DNA of 64,000 nucleotides, taken from contig JAQPZY010001638.1 in the NCBI GenBank assembly GCA_029931535.1, positions 3,496,501-3,560,500 of the forward strand. The letters are read 5' to 3'. The first letter of the stretch is position 1. Every line of letters starts with the position of its first letter. Source of the stretch: Margaritifera margaritifera. Taxonomy: Eukaryota > Mollusca > Bivalvia > Unionida > Margaritiferidae. A model generated the notes under the pieces. That model saw only the letters and a list, made by a program, of their open reading frames with translations, ran no database searches and was not told where the DNA came from. This document shows positions 40,566 to 53,259 of the stretch, one piece after another. A program made the translations under genes and the position numbers.

Positions 40566-40730
40566 TGTTGTTGTTGTTGTTGTAGTGGGTTTAACGCCAT
40601 TTTCTGCACATGATAGGCTATACATGGCGGCCAGTTTTATCTGGTGGAAGAAGAACCCACGCAGACAGAGGTGAGATGGCAGTGATCGGTAAAGGCGAGC
40701 GCCTTAGACCACTCGGCCACCCGGGGCCCC
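40566..40730 (-). mobile_element. tRNA-derived SINE, copy 1
   Basis: The minus strand starts GGGGCCCCGGGTGGCCGAGT, with a Pol III box A-like TGGCCGAGTGG, and ends in GGCGTTAAACCCA plus a (CAA)n tail (seen as GTT on the plus strand). Flanking GATAAAGTCGT at 40,555-40,565 and 40,731-40,741 is an 11-bp target duplication. An internal part present in copy 2 (including box B) is deleted here. Confidence 0.8.
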
Positions 40731-41524
40731 GATAAAGTCGTAGAAACGTTATTACATTACAACGATTCGGTGATGTATGATAGCTAACAGCAAGGTAGCC
40801 AATATTTGTAGGCTATCGAAATATATTGACCTTCATTTTTTGCGTTAAAAATGGCATCAATATCATTTAAAAATGAAAGTGCGAGTCTTTTAATAATGGT
40901 GGAACGTCGCATAATGCTATTTTCAGTGTAGAACATTCATTAGGATGATCTATATTTCACATATATGGCCAAATGATCCTCAGCCAAACTGTACAATATA
41001 GGCAATATCACTACGATTACCACGGTATCGTCGTCACGGCCAGCCAGTTTGTATCTGTATAGAAAATATGCAGAGAGCGGATCGGGTGACCACTGCTACA
41101 CTTTGTGCGTGCTGGCGCTCTGACCAAATGTTCCTGTTCTGACTGAGAATTAATCAACCAGAAACACGGTCTTGTTTACCACAGACATAGACCAAACTTG
41201 TTTGATGGCTTGCACATGACATAAGCAAGAAGCCTTTTGATGTTGGGTCAAAATAGTAAACGTCACGATCACTGTGCCTGAAAGGAGAAAAACTTTATGT
41301 TTTTGCCCAGAAAATTCAGTGTTCGACCCTGTACCCTCACCAACGTTTGTGAATAACTTACCCTTAATGTATGGAATATGCCTGTTGATTTTGGGTTCAA
41401 GAGGTTAAAGGTCAAGGTCAGTATGATTGAAAGAAGAAAATTGGTTTTTGCATATTTCCTTTAGTTCTTGACTACATACCTTGAACAACGTGTTTGTAGT
41501 GCTTGCACTTAAGGTCAGAGGTCA

Positions 41525-42170
41525 TGGTTACAGTAGGGGGCGCTCAACAGATATTATGTACTTTTGAGAGAGTGCCAGGTGTATGGTGAACTTTATTGAG
41601 TTTGCAACACAATGAAGAGAATGTTATCATACCTCTATGTTATTTCCATGTACTGTGGCTAAAATTTCTTTACATATTGTACTTGTGGAAATTGTACATG
41701 ATCTAAGCACACAGCCGACAAACATGGCCGCTCCCATGTGCTCGAAAAATTTTCCTGAATTAGTCCAAATGGACACTATTTTTTAACAGTTATTAAAATA
41801 GGGAAAACGAATTTTGCCAGAGTAGGCAATACTAGCTTCGGAAAGTACAATGAATGAATTACAAAATATATAAAAAGTCAGAAAAAGTTTTTTTACAATT
41901 TACCTTTGAAGTCCAGGAAGTGAGAATGATCAAGCAGAGCTAGCAGTCTTTTGATAGTGCACATCTGAAGTAAGACCAAGCTGTATACTCTATAACCCAA
42001 ATTGTACACATCATACACCAACATAAATGAAATTAAAAGTTCTTTTACTAATACCTAAGATATACAAGCTCTTTTTTTAAATGGCCAGGATAACCAGTGA
42101 AGAAAACCTGGTAAATTCTTTTTCTTTAAAAATCTAAACCTATGCAAAATACGAAACTGTAGAGCGCCAC
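41525..42170. repeat. Dispersed repeat, copy 2
   Basis: Direct copy of the repeat at 15,690-16,330; begins near GGGGGCGCTCAACAGATATT and ends near CGAAACTGTAGAGCGCCAC. No coding potential. Confidence 0.75.
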
Positions 42171-42922
42171 ACTAATAAGAAAATAGTAGTTTCTGCAAAG
42201 TCAGTTAAGTTCAAGACCGCATACCTTAACCAAAGATCCTGGTCTTTGAAACCCTTTAGTCAATAATCTCCAGAGGCAACTGTATCCTGCTAGTGCCTAC
42301 ATTTTAACACGGGGCGGGCATGTAATGTGCCGTTCATGGTACTTTTGTTTTTGTTTTTATGTAAAAGATGATTCCAATAATGAAAAATGGAATAAACTCT
42401 TTTGATATATAATTTGCCTAAAGTGTTTCTTATTTCACTTGGGAGCGATTTCCCTAGAAAACAGCACATGTATATGTTGACGGCTGAATTCCATTTATTT
42501 AAAACAAAATTCTGGGTTAAGTTTGAGGCAATTGCTTGATGCCGATCTGCCAGCATTAGATTTACTGTACGAACTTAAGGCTTTTATGTGCAGAAAGAAG
42601 ATCCCGCAGTGCATCAAGGAAAATCATAGACTAAAGGATCTTGATTTTCTCCTTTTTTCATAACTCTAGACTGTTACTGTTACCATCAAGTGTTGAAATC
42701 GTAGACAGCATGACACAGCCTTTATGATTGTATGAATATGATGTTGGTTTTTGTTTTGTTTTTTCATCCTATGTTTCTTTCTAGTATCTTCCGAAACAAA
42801 GATTGTTGAATCTAATGTCATTTTTAAAAATATTTGTGTATATTATTTATAGGTAAGTTTTAAATATATTTCTTGAGGAATTACCATGATTCTGTCCTAG
42901 GTTCATATGATTATCCTCGTAC

Positions 42923-43990
42923 TTATACGAAATGCTTAAATAAAATTCTTTCAAACAAATTTCTCGCGTAACATAGAAGGGGTATTAGGCGATAGCTCGA
43001 TGATAAACAAAAATCTCTCTTCGTAAATAAAGTTATTACATTGGTGGTTTTCCATATGGTAGGAAATTTGCTCTCATTTAAAGATCTATGAAAGAGACGT
43101 AAAAGGGGTTTGATTATAAAATTTGAGACACCCCTGAGCAGTTTATGACTTATAAGATTTGGTCCTTCCACTTTGTCAAGAGAAAATGACATAATAACAT
43201 CGTAAATATAGTGTTCTCTAATTTGTACAGTCAAACGCTTTATCAGTGCAATCAACATTCGAGGTAGGGCAATATCCATCCCATCAATACTAGAAATTAA
43301 ACAAAAATAATCATTTAGGTAGTTTGCATTTTTGATATCCTCTAAAATCAATTTATTTGAATCAATTTCTTTTTTAATAAGCAAAGGAGGAACAGAGTTT
43401 AAATTTATTCCTCTAACAAAAAATCGAACGATCTTCCAGTATTGCTTCGAATTTGAAGAAGTACAATTTCAGGTTTCAATCTTCTTAGCAAATGCTTCCT
43501 ATTGTTTCGTTTTAAGATTATTCACTTCATTTCTTAGTTTCTTATACATTTGCCATTTATATCGATTATTCGTCCTTAATGCGACTTTTTTGTCTCTATC
43601 AATTTTTCTACTGAATTTTCGTACTATGTTGTCATACTGAGGTTGATCATGTGAACGCGCCTTAATGTTTTTATGTGGCATGTTAACTTAAAGCCACGTC
43701 TAATAATTTTGATGATAAAGATTCAGGAACATCATGAATGGTTGGTTTGTTATTGAGAAATTCCTCCCCAAGGAAAATGATGGATTTCAGCTTTGATAAT
43801 ATCAAAGTTCCCAGGAGAGTATAGCGACTGTAAGTTTTGTTGAATCTGAAAATCCACTTTGAGAAAGGCAAAGGGCCATGATGGTCTGAGATCGATGGCT
43901 TAAATGGAATAACACACCGCTTACCCTAATATTTATCGAATTTGAAATTAATATCGGGTCTAATATAGATGATCTTGTTTTTGTAACTCT
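42923..43990 (-). pseudogene. CR1/jockey-like LINE fragment
   Basis: Three minus-strand frames read in order toward 42.9 kb: 43,871-43,683 and 43,681-43,499 (SRKIDRDKKVALRTNNRYKW and YKKLRNEVNNLK, the linker before RT), then 43,384-42,923 with the RT front (NYLNDYFCLISSIDG, GPNLISHKLL, LFHRSLNESKFPTIWKTTNV, SSYRLIPLLCYARNLFERIL). The catalytic YADD part is not present. Stops and frameshifts mark it as dead. Clade is tentative. Confidence 0.7.
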
Positions 43991-44049
43991 GGTCAGTCGG
44001 TTGCCGAATGATATTTGTTAAATATCACCAACTACGCATCTAGCCTACA

Positions 44050-44565
44050 AAGTTGATTAAAATCTTTCGAGTGGTGTGGGAGCAGAAGCAATGATAAACT
44101 TTGTCACGGATGGACAGACCAATAGACGAATAAATAGAGGGTCAGACTGACACACGAGAACAACGATAATATCCCCACTCTTCTCCGAGTCTGACACACG
44201 AGAGCAACGATAATATCCCCACTCTTCTCCGAAGTACACGGATAATACAAGTCTTCAAACAATTTAGGACGACAATCAATGACAAGCTTAAATCTCACAA
44301 TTTCCCATTATTCGACAATTTTTTAAGCAATTTTCCTTAAAAAGGGTTGGATTAAAAGACTTAAGTCATATTGCACATCCACACCAACAAAATATCTAGC
44401 CTGAAAAGTTTCATTAAATATCTTACAAGCGGTGAGGTAGTAGAAGCGATCACAAGCTTTGTCTCAGACGGATGGACTGACGGACAGACGCATAAGCGGA
44501 CGGACAGACCGATGCACAAAGGCAACGATAATATCCCCGCTCTTCGAAGAAGTGCGGGGATTAAA
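44050..44565. repeat. Tandem copies of a GATAATATCCCC-containing repeat
   Basis: Two partial copies of a unit running from AGAAGCAATGATAAACTTTG through a GGACAGAC-rich part to CAACGATAATATCCCC(A/G)CTCTTC; within the first, 44,159-44,191 and 44,192-44,230 are further duplicated. The last copy ends in a hairpin with GCTCTTCGAAGAAGTGCGGG. I associate this repeat type with mollusc genomes. Confidence 0.6.
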
Positions 44566-45554
44566 AAAGGATCAACAACTATCTATCTTCTCAAGCAGTC
44601 TATGTGATAACAATTTTATGTAGTTGTACGGAAGAATTGTTTGCAACTAAGTGTTTGTCTATAAATCAACTCTTCGAACTCTTACAAATTTTAAACATAT
44701 ACGGAAGTATTTGCTTTATATAAGGTATTCTGCAATGTGTTAGGCGAGTTTCTTCGTTTCATCTTTGTATAAGCATTAAAAAAAACAAATAACAAAAAAA
44801 AAAGAAAGAAAACAACTGCGGGATTAAAACCATTACATTCTGATCACTAAATTATACTGCCAAAATCATTCTTCGCATGCCTTTCATCTGTTGATCTTTT
44901 CCTTTCAGGAACTGAAGAAAGACAAAATTTGGTAATCGCCAAGGATTTGTAGTCTCATATAAGTAGTTGACTATAGCTTATCTGTTATACTCCAGATTTT
45001 TTCAGATCCTATCAGAACTTTTTTTTTATGTCACAACACTTCAGCAAAACAGCAATTCAATTACTGTTGTGAGGAGAAGGAATCATTGTTACAGAACGCA
45101 TCAATACGTGAAAGGCATAAATAAATCTGAAGACCGGATCATGCTAGGAAAATCTCGCCTTATGTCTATATTTAACGGAGAATCGTATCCGGCGTTTTTA
45201 AATACTGCCTGCACTTGATGTATTTATGGTGCGGCTTTGGCTAAGTCCGAGAATAGTTTATTTCCTCCGTGGCGTGTGTTTCCAAAATATTTAAAGAAAA
45301 AGAAAATAAAGAAAACAATTATCTTCCATGTAATAATAGAGCATACCACACTTTGAAACTTTAGAACACAACCAAGAGTAACACTTTCTTTTTGTCACAC
45401 ACAAGGATTAAGAAACAGTAGCATACCCATCTTGATCATGTAATAGCAAAGAAAAGAACAAATTTTTTTTTTAATCAAGCAAAAGTTACCATTTCTCATA
45501 CCCCCAAAAATCCCCTAAAAAACCGACTTACCTTGACACTATAGAAACATTGAG

Positions 45555-45557
<3 letters not shown>

Positions 45558-45649
<92 letters not shown>
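45558..45649. repeat. (AT)n microsatellite
   Basis: Perfect AT/TA tract of about 90 bases. Confidence 0.97.
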
Positions 45650-45650
<1 letters not shown>

Positions 45651-45884
45651 GGGGTAGGATTTGATCTAGCGAAGACACATTACACAAGTAAGTGAATGAG
45701 ATGTTTATTGATAACGCAAAATTTAATGATAACTGAACCTGTGACACCCTAGCTAACACTCTTACTTCCAACTCTCATAAACTAAACTATAACAACTGAA
45801 AACCGTACCGTACTCATGCGCACAAAGTTCATTAATGGGCATAACAAAATGTTATCGTTCCTCAACGAATACAAAGCATGGATT

Positions 45885-46090
45885 TTCAACAAACAATCAC
45901 AAATTATATCGTTTGTCAATGGATATGATCAATGTATGGATTTTATCAACATATCTGATTGCTATATGGATTTATCAAACGATATGATCGATGTATGGAT
46001 TTGTTAGCAGCTATGATCAATGTATTGAATTATCAACAAATGTAATAAATGTATTGTTCATCAACAAGTATGATGGTGTATTAGATCGTC
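45885..46090. repeat. Degenerate minisatellite
   Basis: Repeated words of the type TATGATCAATGTATGGATT and TATCAAC, spaced 35-60 bp, about five times. The copies have diverged strongly. Confidence 0.55.
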
Positions 46091-47115
46091 ACACATATGC
46101 CATTGACTTTTAGGTTCAAAACCTAACATATATATATATATGTTCCATCAACATATATGATGTTGTTATCTCATAGCATCCAGGCGATGACTACCAATGC
46201 TTCCGATGCACCGTCCCTGATGAATGGTCAAGGAATGATATCGTGCAGTCAGCTCCTCCCGGCCTATTAAGCGAGTCTTGGAACCTCCGTACCCCGTATA
46301 CCCGTCGGTCCAGAATCTTGGGCCCCTCACAATAAGTTAACCAGTATCGTTCCTCGAACCAACGTCACCATTGACTACATTATCCGGTTTAGACAGCCTC
46401 AAGGAGTTCGACGACTCCCTGTAACAGCTAAAAATAAAATAACTGAGCCGTGTAATACATGCAACACGTTGAAGTCCGAATACAGCGTTATAAATTACGC
46501 ATGCGTGCTCATGAACTGGCTTTGTTAGACTTGAATTTGTTTTTTCATGAGAACGACTGTACGAGATTATTACTATTTATATAATTATACCGTTTGTTCA
46601 AGAATCTGTCCACGAGAAGAATAATTGCACTGGATTATAAAAACTCGAACGTTTCTAATCGTTTAATGCGTACAGCATATAACTGAATTCAACTGATCCG
46701 TTCAGCTATTAAAATGTCTAACCTGAAACAGACTATGTTCTATCCAATAGCAGCATGGCGCTATATGACATAAGTCTGACTTATTAAAAATTAAGAATAA
46801 ATTCCGAAACAGTCAATATATTAAACAATTTCATCACGTAGAACAATTTTTACATTCTCACATACCTCTACAGCTGAAGATTGTGTATTGTGTTGAAATA
46901 GAGAAAAATATCGCTATAAATACTATTAACATGGTCAAATCAATGGCCAAAGAACTCGGGATAAATGGCCTGGGTAACGCTGTATACGACAACGAAACCC
47001 AAATACATTCATGTTCATATATAATACAAAGGTTTTTCGCACACACACACGCACACATATAAGTAAGTAAGTAAGTATTTTTATATGTGTGTGTATCAGT
47101 CGCTAACTGTCTAGG
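46091..47115. other. Non-coding, no recognisable feature
   Basis: No supported coding sequence; only a TATATATATATG patch near 46,130. Confidence 0.35.
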
Positions 47116-47363
<248 letters not shown>

Positions 47364-48049
47364 ACAAGAAACGTATGAATAATTGAATCTTAGATTCTCA
47401 AATTTCAAGGATTAGGTTTCAAAACAGAGCGTCTGGATTCCGTGCTCTTCTAGTGTTAGACCGAGTGCAAAAGAGGTCTTCTGATACTGCAACTTGTATT
47501 CGAGATCTATCGTATTGTTTATGCTGGTTATCTCTGTTTAGAGGACATCAAGATTATTTCTTTTCAGAAAAAGTTGATAGGTCCATGTGAAAAATGAACA
47601 AATAAATAGAACGTTCGGATTATTTGTCGAACCTGTAAACATTTTAATTTTTGTAAACAGTTTTTTACGTAGGACATCACTGTCTTCTACAAACTGTGTA
47701 AATCGTGTGCTGGAGAGACTTACAATAAATTAATTTATCTTTTTCAAACCTGAATTTTGGTAAAAACTATTTAACTTCTATTTTATCTGTACTATATCGT
47801 AATCGGACTGTGCTTTGTATATTTGGATTCTTCATTCAGTTTATGATTTAAATGACATTGATCGCGTGCCTGTGTTGCCCGGCATCATATGCATGTATAC
47901 AAGTAACTACTGTCCACTGTGTGCTTCATGTGCAATGCTCGTAACGCATTTATAGGAGTGCATATATAGTGACATTGTTTACATCGCACATATTGCTTAG
48001 TACTTGAGAATGTGATCGTGTTTGAAGTCTTGAGGCGCTAGAGGAGTGA

Positions 48050-48793
48050 GTGATTTTATTCGAATGGCTTTCATATGCAAAGTACCGAAAGTACAGAAGT
48101 GAAACACTCTTGGTCATAACCACAATGAATTCAAATAGGGGAAGTCAGGACAATCGGGCCTGTCAATTTATATTATTTAACTTGATAAGCAAAGCCATTG
48201 GAATACACCGACTCTGTTATGTCTGTGCAAAATATCAGAACCTTATTGAGAACACCGTTGGCGACAATAAAGAAGAGACATATAGCTGCACTAGAATTTC
48301 AGAGTATGACCAAAACATAATAACACAAAATAATATATTGATGTTAGGTAATGGGAACGAAGAGTTAGCACAGGGAAATGATGACGAGATAACTCATTGA
48401 GAGTAGCGATAATACTGAAGATCTATCAACATTTTTACAAAAAGAGATAAGACCAGGACAAACGAGGGAAGAACACATATCAACAAAATAGGTACGTCAG
48501 TGTTAGACACAAAGTCATCAATGGACTCAGTGGCTGTCGTGATCGATAAACGTGTTCCTTACATAGCAAAGATGAACTTCCATAATTTACAACTGTCTGA
48601 TTTGACTAAGATGGAATACAAAGGATCGTGTAATTTACAACAAATGTCATTGAATATGCACACAATGAACACGGAAAGGAATGTTATGTTTACTCATGTA
48701 AATAAGAGAATAATTAACCTGGAAAGAAATTTAGAGCAAACGCTAACCACTCTAAAGTACTCTGGACAGGAGAGTTACCGCCTTGATAAATAG
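48050..48793 (+). CDS. Possible open frames of unknown nature
   Basis: Two plus-strand frames (48,050-48,400 and 48,500-48,793) of about 116 and 97 codons. The second has a helical, coiled-coil-like end (NKRIINLERNLEQTLTTLKY). The following sequence to 49,250 is also purine-rich. They could be parts of a degenerate retroelement ORF1 or chance frames. No family recognised. Confidence 0.2.
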
Positions 48794-49311
48794 GATGAGA
48801 AAGTACTGGGGGAGGGGGAATCAAGTCAGCGATGTGCCGAAAGTTGTATCCAGTATAGCAGAAACGAACGAACGGTTAGGTGAGATTCAGACAAAAAGTT
48901 AAAGACCTTGAACTTGGAATGTCAGTGATGAGAAAGATAGTGGTAGGCAGCACGATATTGCATTGAATATTGTTCTGAGAAATGTGTGTTAAGTAGAAAG
49001 AAGCAGAAAGAGAAAATGCTCAAAAAGTTAATGAGATTTCAAAAAATTGTCTTAGGGGCTTCTGTATGTGAATTGTAAGCTGTGCCAAAAAATGTAGGAA
49101 GCATTTGTGTACCATGAGTTATTTTTGCAACCATCAAAAGCGAGAAAGATAAAGCTAAGTACTTACGAATGAGATAAATATTAAAAAGTATTTAAAAAAT
49201 CTACGGCATTCATTCACAACGATCGAAGCAAGGTAGAAAGAATTCAGGGAAATAACTTTGAAAAACTGCGATAATGTGTTCAGAAAGGGAATGGTTAAAA
49301 TCTGCAGATGT

Positions 49312-49547
49312 TGGTTTATTTGTTACGTGTGTAACGCCATTTTTCAGCACATGATAGGCTATACATGGCGGCCAGTATATTTGGTGGAGGAAGAACCCGA
49401 GAAAACCCCGGGAAGAACCACCGACCCACGGGAAGCTACTGGCAAGCTTTCTCGCATACCCACGTTGGCCGAGCCCGAGACTCGAAGGTGAGATGTCAGT
49501 GATCTGTAAAGGCGAGCGCCTGAGAGCACTCGGCCACCCGGGGCCCC
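49312..49547 (-). mobile_element. tRNA-derived SINE, copy 2 (fuller)
   Basis: On the minus strand a tRNA-like head with box A (TGGCCGAGTGC) and box B-like (CCTTCGAGTCTC), a body with CCCGGGGTTTTCTCGGGTTC and GGCCGCCATGTATAGCCTAT, and a 3' GGCGTTAC-type end with an A/T-rich tail. ATCTGCAGATGT at 49,300-49,311 and 49,548-49,559 is a 12-bp target duplication. It shares its head and 3' third with copy 1. Confidence 0.85.
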
Positions 49548-49919
49548 ATCTGCAGATGTCAGGTTCACAGTCTGTAAGACCCAAAGAAAGAAGGGAAGTA
49601 AGTCATGCATTGGAATATCGCATGTGGTAGAATTAAAAGGGATGACAATAACTTTAAAAGAGGGTCCGGAGGACATGGTAGTAATTTTAGGAGGGAGAGG
49701 AGTAAAGTTAAATGGAGACGAGCATAAGAACATCGGCTTAGACACTAGGTTAATTGCGGATTTTGGAACGTCAAAAGCTGGCATGTAGACTTATAATGAG
49801 ACAACTAAACATTTAGGGAAGTTTGTATGAGTTATATTTGTGTTTATATTTTAGCTGTTGCAGAAACGCACCTTGGTAGTGCGGAAAATTAATTTCGAAT
49901 GGTTTTCAGTAGTATAGGT

Positions 49920-50440
49920 GGGCGCTTGGGATCTAAACGGGAGAGGGTCATTTTGGACGCAGTGGGAAATTAGCCTTATGTGTCGACAGTGGCAGTTTCG
50001 GAAAATTTATAACCACAAGGGAAAATTAACATTAAAAGACACTTGGGACGCAATGGGAAGTTAACATTATGTGTCCATAGTGCCCCTTTGGAAGCATTAT
50101 ATCTGCCAGGGGGAATCAATATCAATAGGCACTTGAACCGCAGTGGGAAACTAGCATTATGTGTCTCTTTTGGAAGCCCAAAAAAAATATATAAAAAAAG
50201 AATTAGCTACAAGGACAAATTAACATTAAGCGGCATTTTGGACGCAGTGGGAAATTAACATCATGTGTCTATAGTGTCCCTTTTGGAAAGATTATGGTCA
50301 CAAGTGAAAATTAACATTAAATGGCACTTGGGGCACACGGGAAATTTAGCACTGCGTCTGCTATATTGTGCCAATCATTTTCTTTTCAAAAGCGGCACTA
50401 TGGACACAAGGGGAAATGCAATGTTAAAAATATCCGTAGG
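49920..50440. repeat. Minisatellite related to Polinton ends
   Basis: About eight degenerate units of 55-65 bp containing GGGAAATTAACATTA, GTCTATAGTGCCCCTTTTGG and TTGGACGCAGT. The core word and the spacing to AGTGCCCC match sub-repeats in the inverted repeats of the Polinton (for example near 19,610-19,640). Confidence 0.65.
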
Positions 50441-50449
50441 TTGAACATA

Positions 50450-50815
50450 CACTTTAACTGACCAATACACCTACACCTACTGACCAACACCCTACATATA
50501 CCGGCCAGAACCCATGCCTACTGATCAACACCCCATATCTACTGACCAGCATCCACATCTACTGACCAGCACATACACCTACTGACCATAATCCACGCTT
50601 ACTAACCAATGCAGTGTGTTACTTGCCAGCACCCACCCTTACTAACAAATACACAGTGTTACTAACCAGCATCCGCATGTACTAACCAACACCCACACTT
50701 ACTAACCAATACACTGTGTTACTGATTGGCACCCACGCAAACTAACCAATACACAGTGTTACTGGCAAGCACCCACAGCTACTAACAAGCACCCACACAT
50801 ACAAACAGAAGTCTA
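50450..50815. repeat. Degenerate minisatellite (ACTAACCAACACCCAC type)
   Basis: Roughly 20-bp units such as ACCTACTGACCAACACCC and TTACTAACCAATACACAGTG repeated about 16 times with higher-order alternation. Confidence 0.75.
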
Positions 50816-51089
50816 ACGGTACGATGTAAAGTTATCAGTAAATAATAGGATTAACATCTAATTTGCGACAGACAGTCACTCACTATCACTATCCAAAACT
50901 CACCCATTTACAACCAAACAGAGGAAGGGATGTCCCATGGACATAATGCTGCCTAGTGGCTACATGCATATATCTGGGATTTATATATAAGTATTACCTT
51001 ATACCTAAGATTACTAGTATGTTGGCGGTGTCGGTAAATTTGCACACATTCTACTAACGTTATAAATAGCTACAATCGGGGGAATCGGC

Positions 51090-51450
51090 TCATAATAACA
51101 ATAAAATGGACGTAACTAAAAGTTTTTGCAAAATTACGAAACTGCCACGGAATGTAGCGGAAACAAGAAAACCCCGGAACATTAGCTTAAAATGGACAAG
51201 ACTAAAGTATTACTAAAACTTCTGCAACAGTCATGGAAATTAGCGGACACTGAAAGAAAATCAGGAAAAAAATAAAACTTATGGCTTAGACTAAAAGTAA
51301 TACTAATATGGAAATTTACCAGAATCTCAAAACAAAAAAATCAGAAAAAAAATTAAAATGTGGCCGAGATTAATAGTAAAACTAACATTCCTAATCCAAG
51401 ACGGAATTATGCGGAGACGAAATAGAAATTCCGAAAAAATTTAAAAATTG
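51090..51450. repeat. Degenerate minisatellite, about 90-bp unit
   Basis: Roughly four units, each with AAAATGGAC(A)AGACTAAAAGT, a GGAAATTAGCGGA word and an AATCAGAAAAAAA end. Further A/T-rich decay continues to about 51,760. Confidence 0.5.
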
Positions 51451-52171
51451 TAAAAGTAATTTTACAAATTGTACCAAAATTTTTAAAAGTCGAAAATGTA
51501 CACATTCAATTTTTTTAATAATTGTACAAGTTAAAAAATTAAACAATTAAAGAAAGTATATCGAATTTAGCGATGAGTAAAAAAAATCCTGAAATGAATT
51601 TAAAATTGCAGCAAAAAGTTTAAGAATTGGATAAAAAAACAACACAGAAACCAACAAATTTGTACAAATTACAAATTATATGTAAAAAAAAATAAAAATT
51701 GTACAAATGTTTAAATACAATTTGACAAAGGAAATTCTGTAAAAATTAAACATTAAAAAAGTACAGCATTATGTTTGGGGTTAGTAATATTGAGTAGTAT
51801 TTCTATTTCTAGAAATCTCAGTCCTATCAGACATAATTGACACACATATTGCAATTCAACACACGTTATTTACTATCAAACACCTGTACACTAACGTACA
51901 ATCTCGTGTGAAAGGGGGTGTCAGATATTGAATGGATAGGATCACTAACACTCGTCCTTACAAATAAATACATATTTTTTTATCATCAAACACTCGCCCT
52001 TACAAACAAACAGATGAGGGTAGAGAATGGGTGTATGTGATGATTACCAACACACATTTTTACTTACATATATCAAATCCTAGATGGCCTTAAAGAGACG
52101 AGAACGTTATACAAAGCATATTTGGCAAAGTCCCATAGAAATAAATGTGTCTTGATCCCCAAAAGATAAAA

Positions 52172-52176
52172 TCATT

Positions 52177-52208
<32 letters not shown>

Positions 52209-52240
52209 TATCATCATCATCATCAGCAGCAGCAGCATCT
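52172..52240. repeat. (CAT)n microsatellite
   Basis: CAT/ATC tract ending in CAGCAGCAG. Confidence 0.95.
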
Positions 52241-52468
52241 GGAGCGATTAAAGCAAGGACGACGACGGTAGCAGCGGTGGACTCAGACTCGGAAAAGGTT
52301 TAAGACGGTTACAGCTGATAATGGAAGATCTGTGGGGTTTTTTGTGGACCTTTTTCAAAGCAACTGTCCTTTTCCGTGCCATACATATCACTCAGAAAAG
52401 AGATACAACTCATTAATTTCCAAATAAATAAAACAAAACAACCATCCAAAACGTGTGTGTATCTATTT

Positions 52469-52516
52469 ACTACTACTACTACTACTACTACTACTAATAA
52501 TAATAATAATAATAAA
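52469..52516. repeat. (ACT)n(AAT)n microsatellite
   Basis: ACT tract passing directly into an AAT tract; a CTT-rich tract follows at 52,620-52,660 and a TG tract at 52,796-52,820. Confidence 0.9.
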
Positions 52517-52796
52517 CAAATCAAGAATATTTTGATTTTCACTTACGTTTGGTATATTCTTTCGTGAAGTCCATTTTTTCGTGTGACTGTCTTGCTTTGA
52601 ATTTCATAAAGGGAATGCTTCTGCTTCTTTTTCTACTTCTACTTCTTCTTCTGCTTCTTAAATCTCAAAGCAACAAAGTTCTGCATGATTTTGGTCATGA
52701 AGTTGTTGACGGAAGATTTGAGTTATCGTGTGGATAAAATTCCTGAGTAAATCCAATAATATTTCTTTAATTGCAAGTGCGTGCGTGCGCGCGCGC

Positions 52797-52828
<32 letters not shown>

Positions 52829-53259
52829 GTGTCACATACCGACATTCAATTTTACAAGGTAAATTGATATCACTGAATTTGTAGACGTCTTCACGGGTCA
52901 GATTTCAAAGTATCAGTCTGATTCTCTTGCACACTTTTGCGGTGATTGTAACAGCCATTCTTCGGATAATTTTTATTTTATTCTAGGAACTGAAATTTTT
53001 TCAGAGGGATAGGTTATAGATTTTTCACTAAATTTGTATGGCATTTATTATTGAATTTTTAATTGATACTAATTTTTGTATGTTGAATGGTAGAAACAAG
53101 CAAATCGTGCCGTACAAGCAAATCGGTAAATTTCAAGATTCCGAAGACATACAGATATCAAAACTGATTCAGAGCTGGGGTGGTTCAAAAATATAGGTTG
53201 CAATACAGCCAGAGCCGATCATTCACTTACCAGGTGGTAGCTTAATTTAGAATTGGAAT

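Noticed and set aside
40566..40730. A functional tRNA gene on the minus strand
   Set aside because: Only box A resembles a tRNA; there is no cloverleaf, and the copy has a repeat tail and target duplication, so it is a SINE.
44050..44565. CRISPR-like array (repeated GATAATATCCCC units)
   Set aside because: Only two or three uneven copies without regular unique spacers, in an animal genome; an ordinary tandem repeat.
45496..45771. Frame of alternating Ile-Tyr
   Set aside because: Translation of the (AT)n microsatellite; the same applies to frames at 47,208-47,408, 55,850-56,105 and 56,963-57,319.
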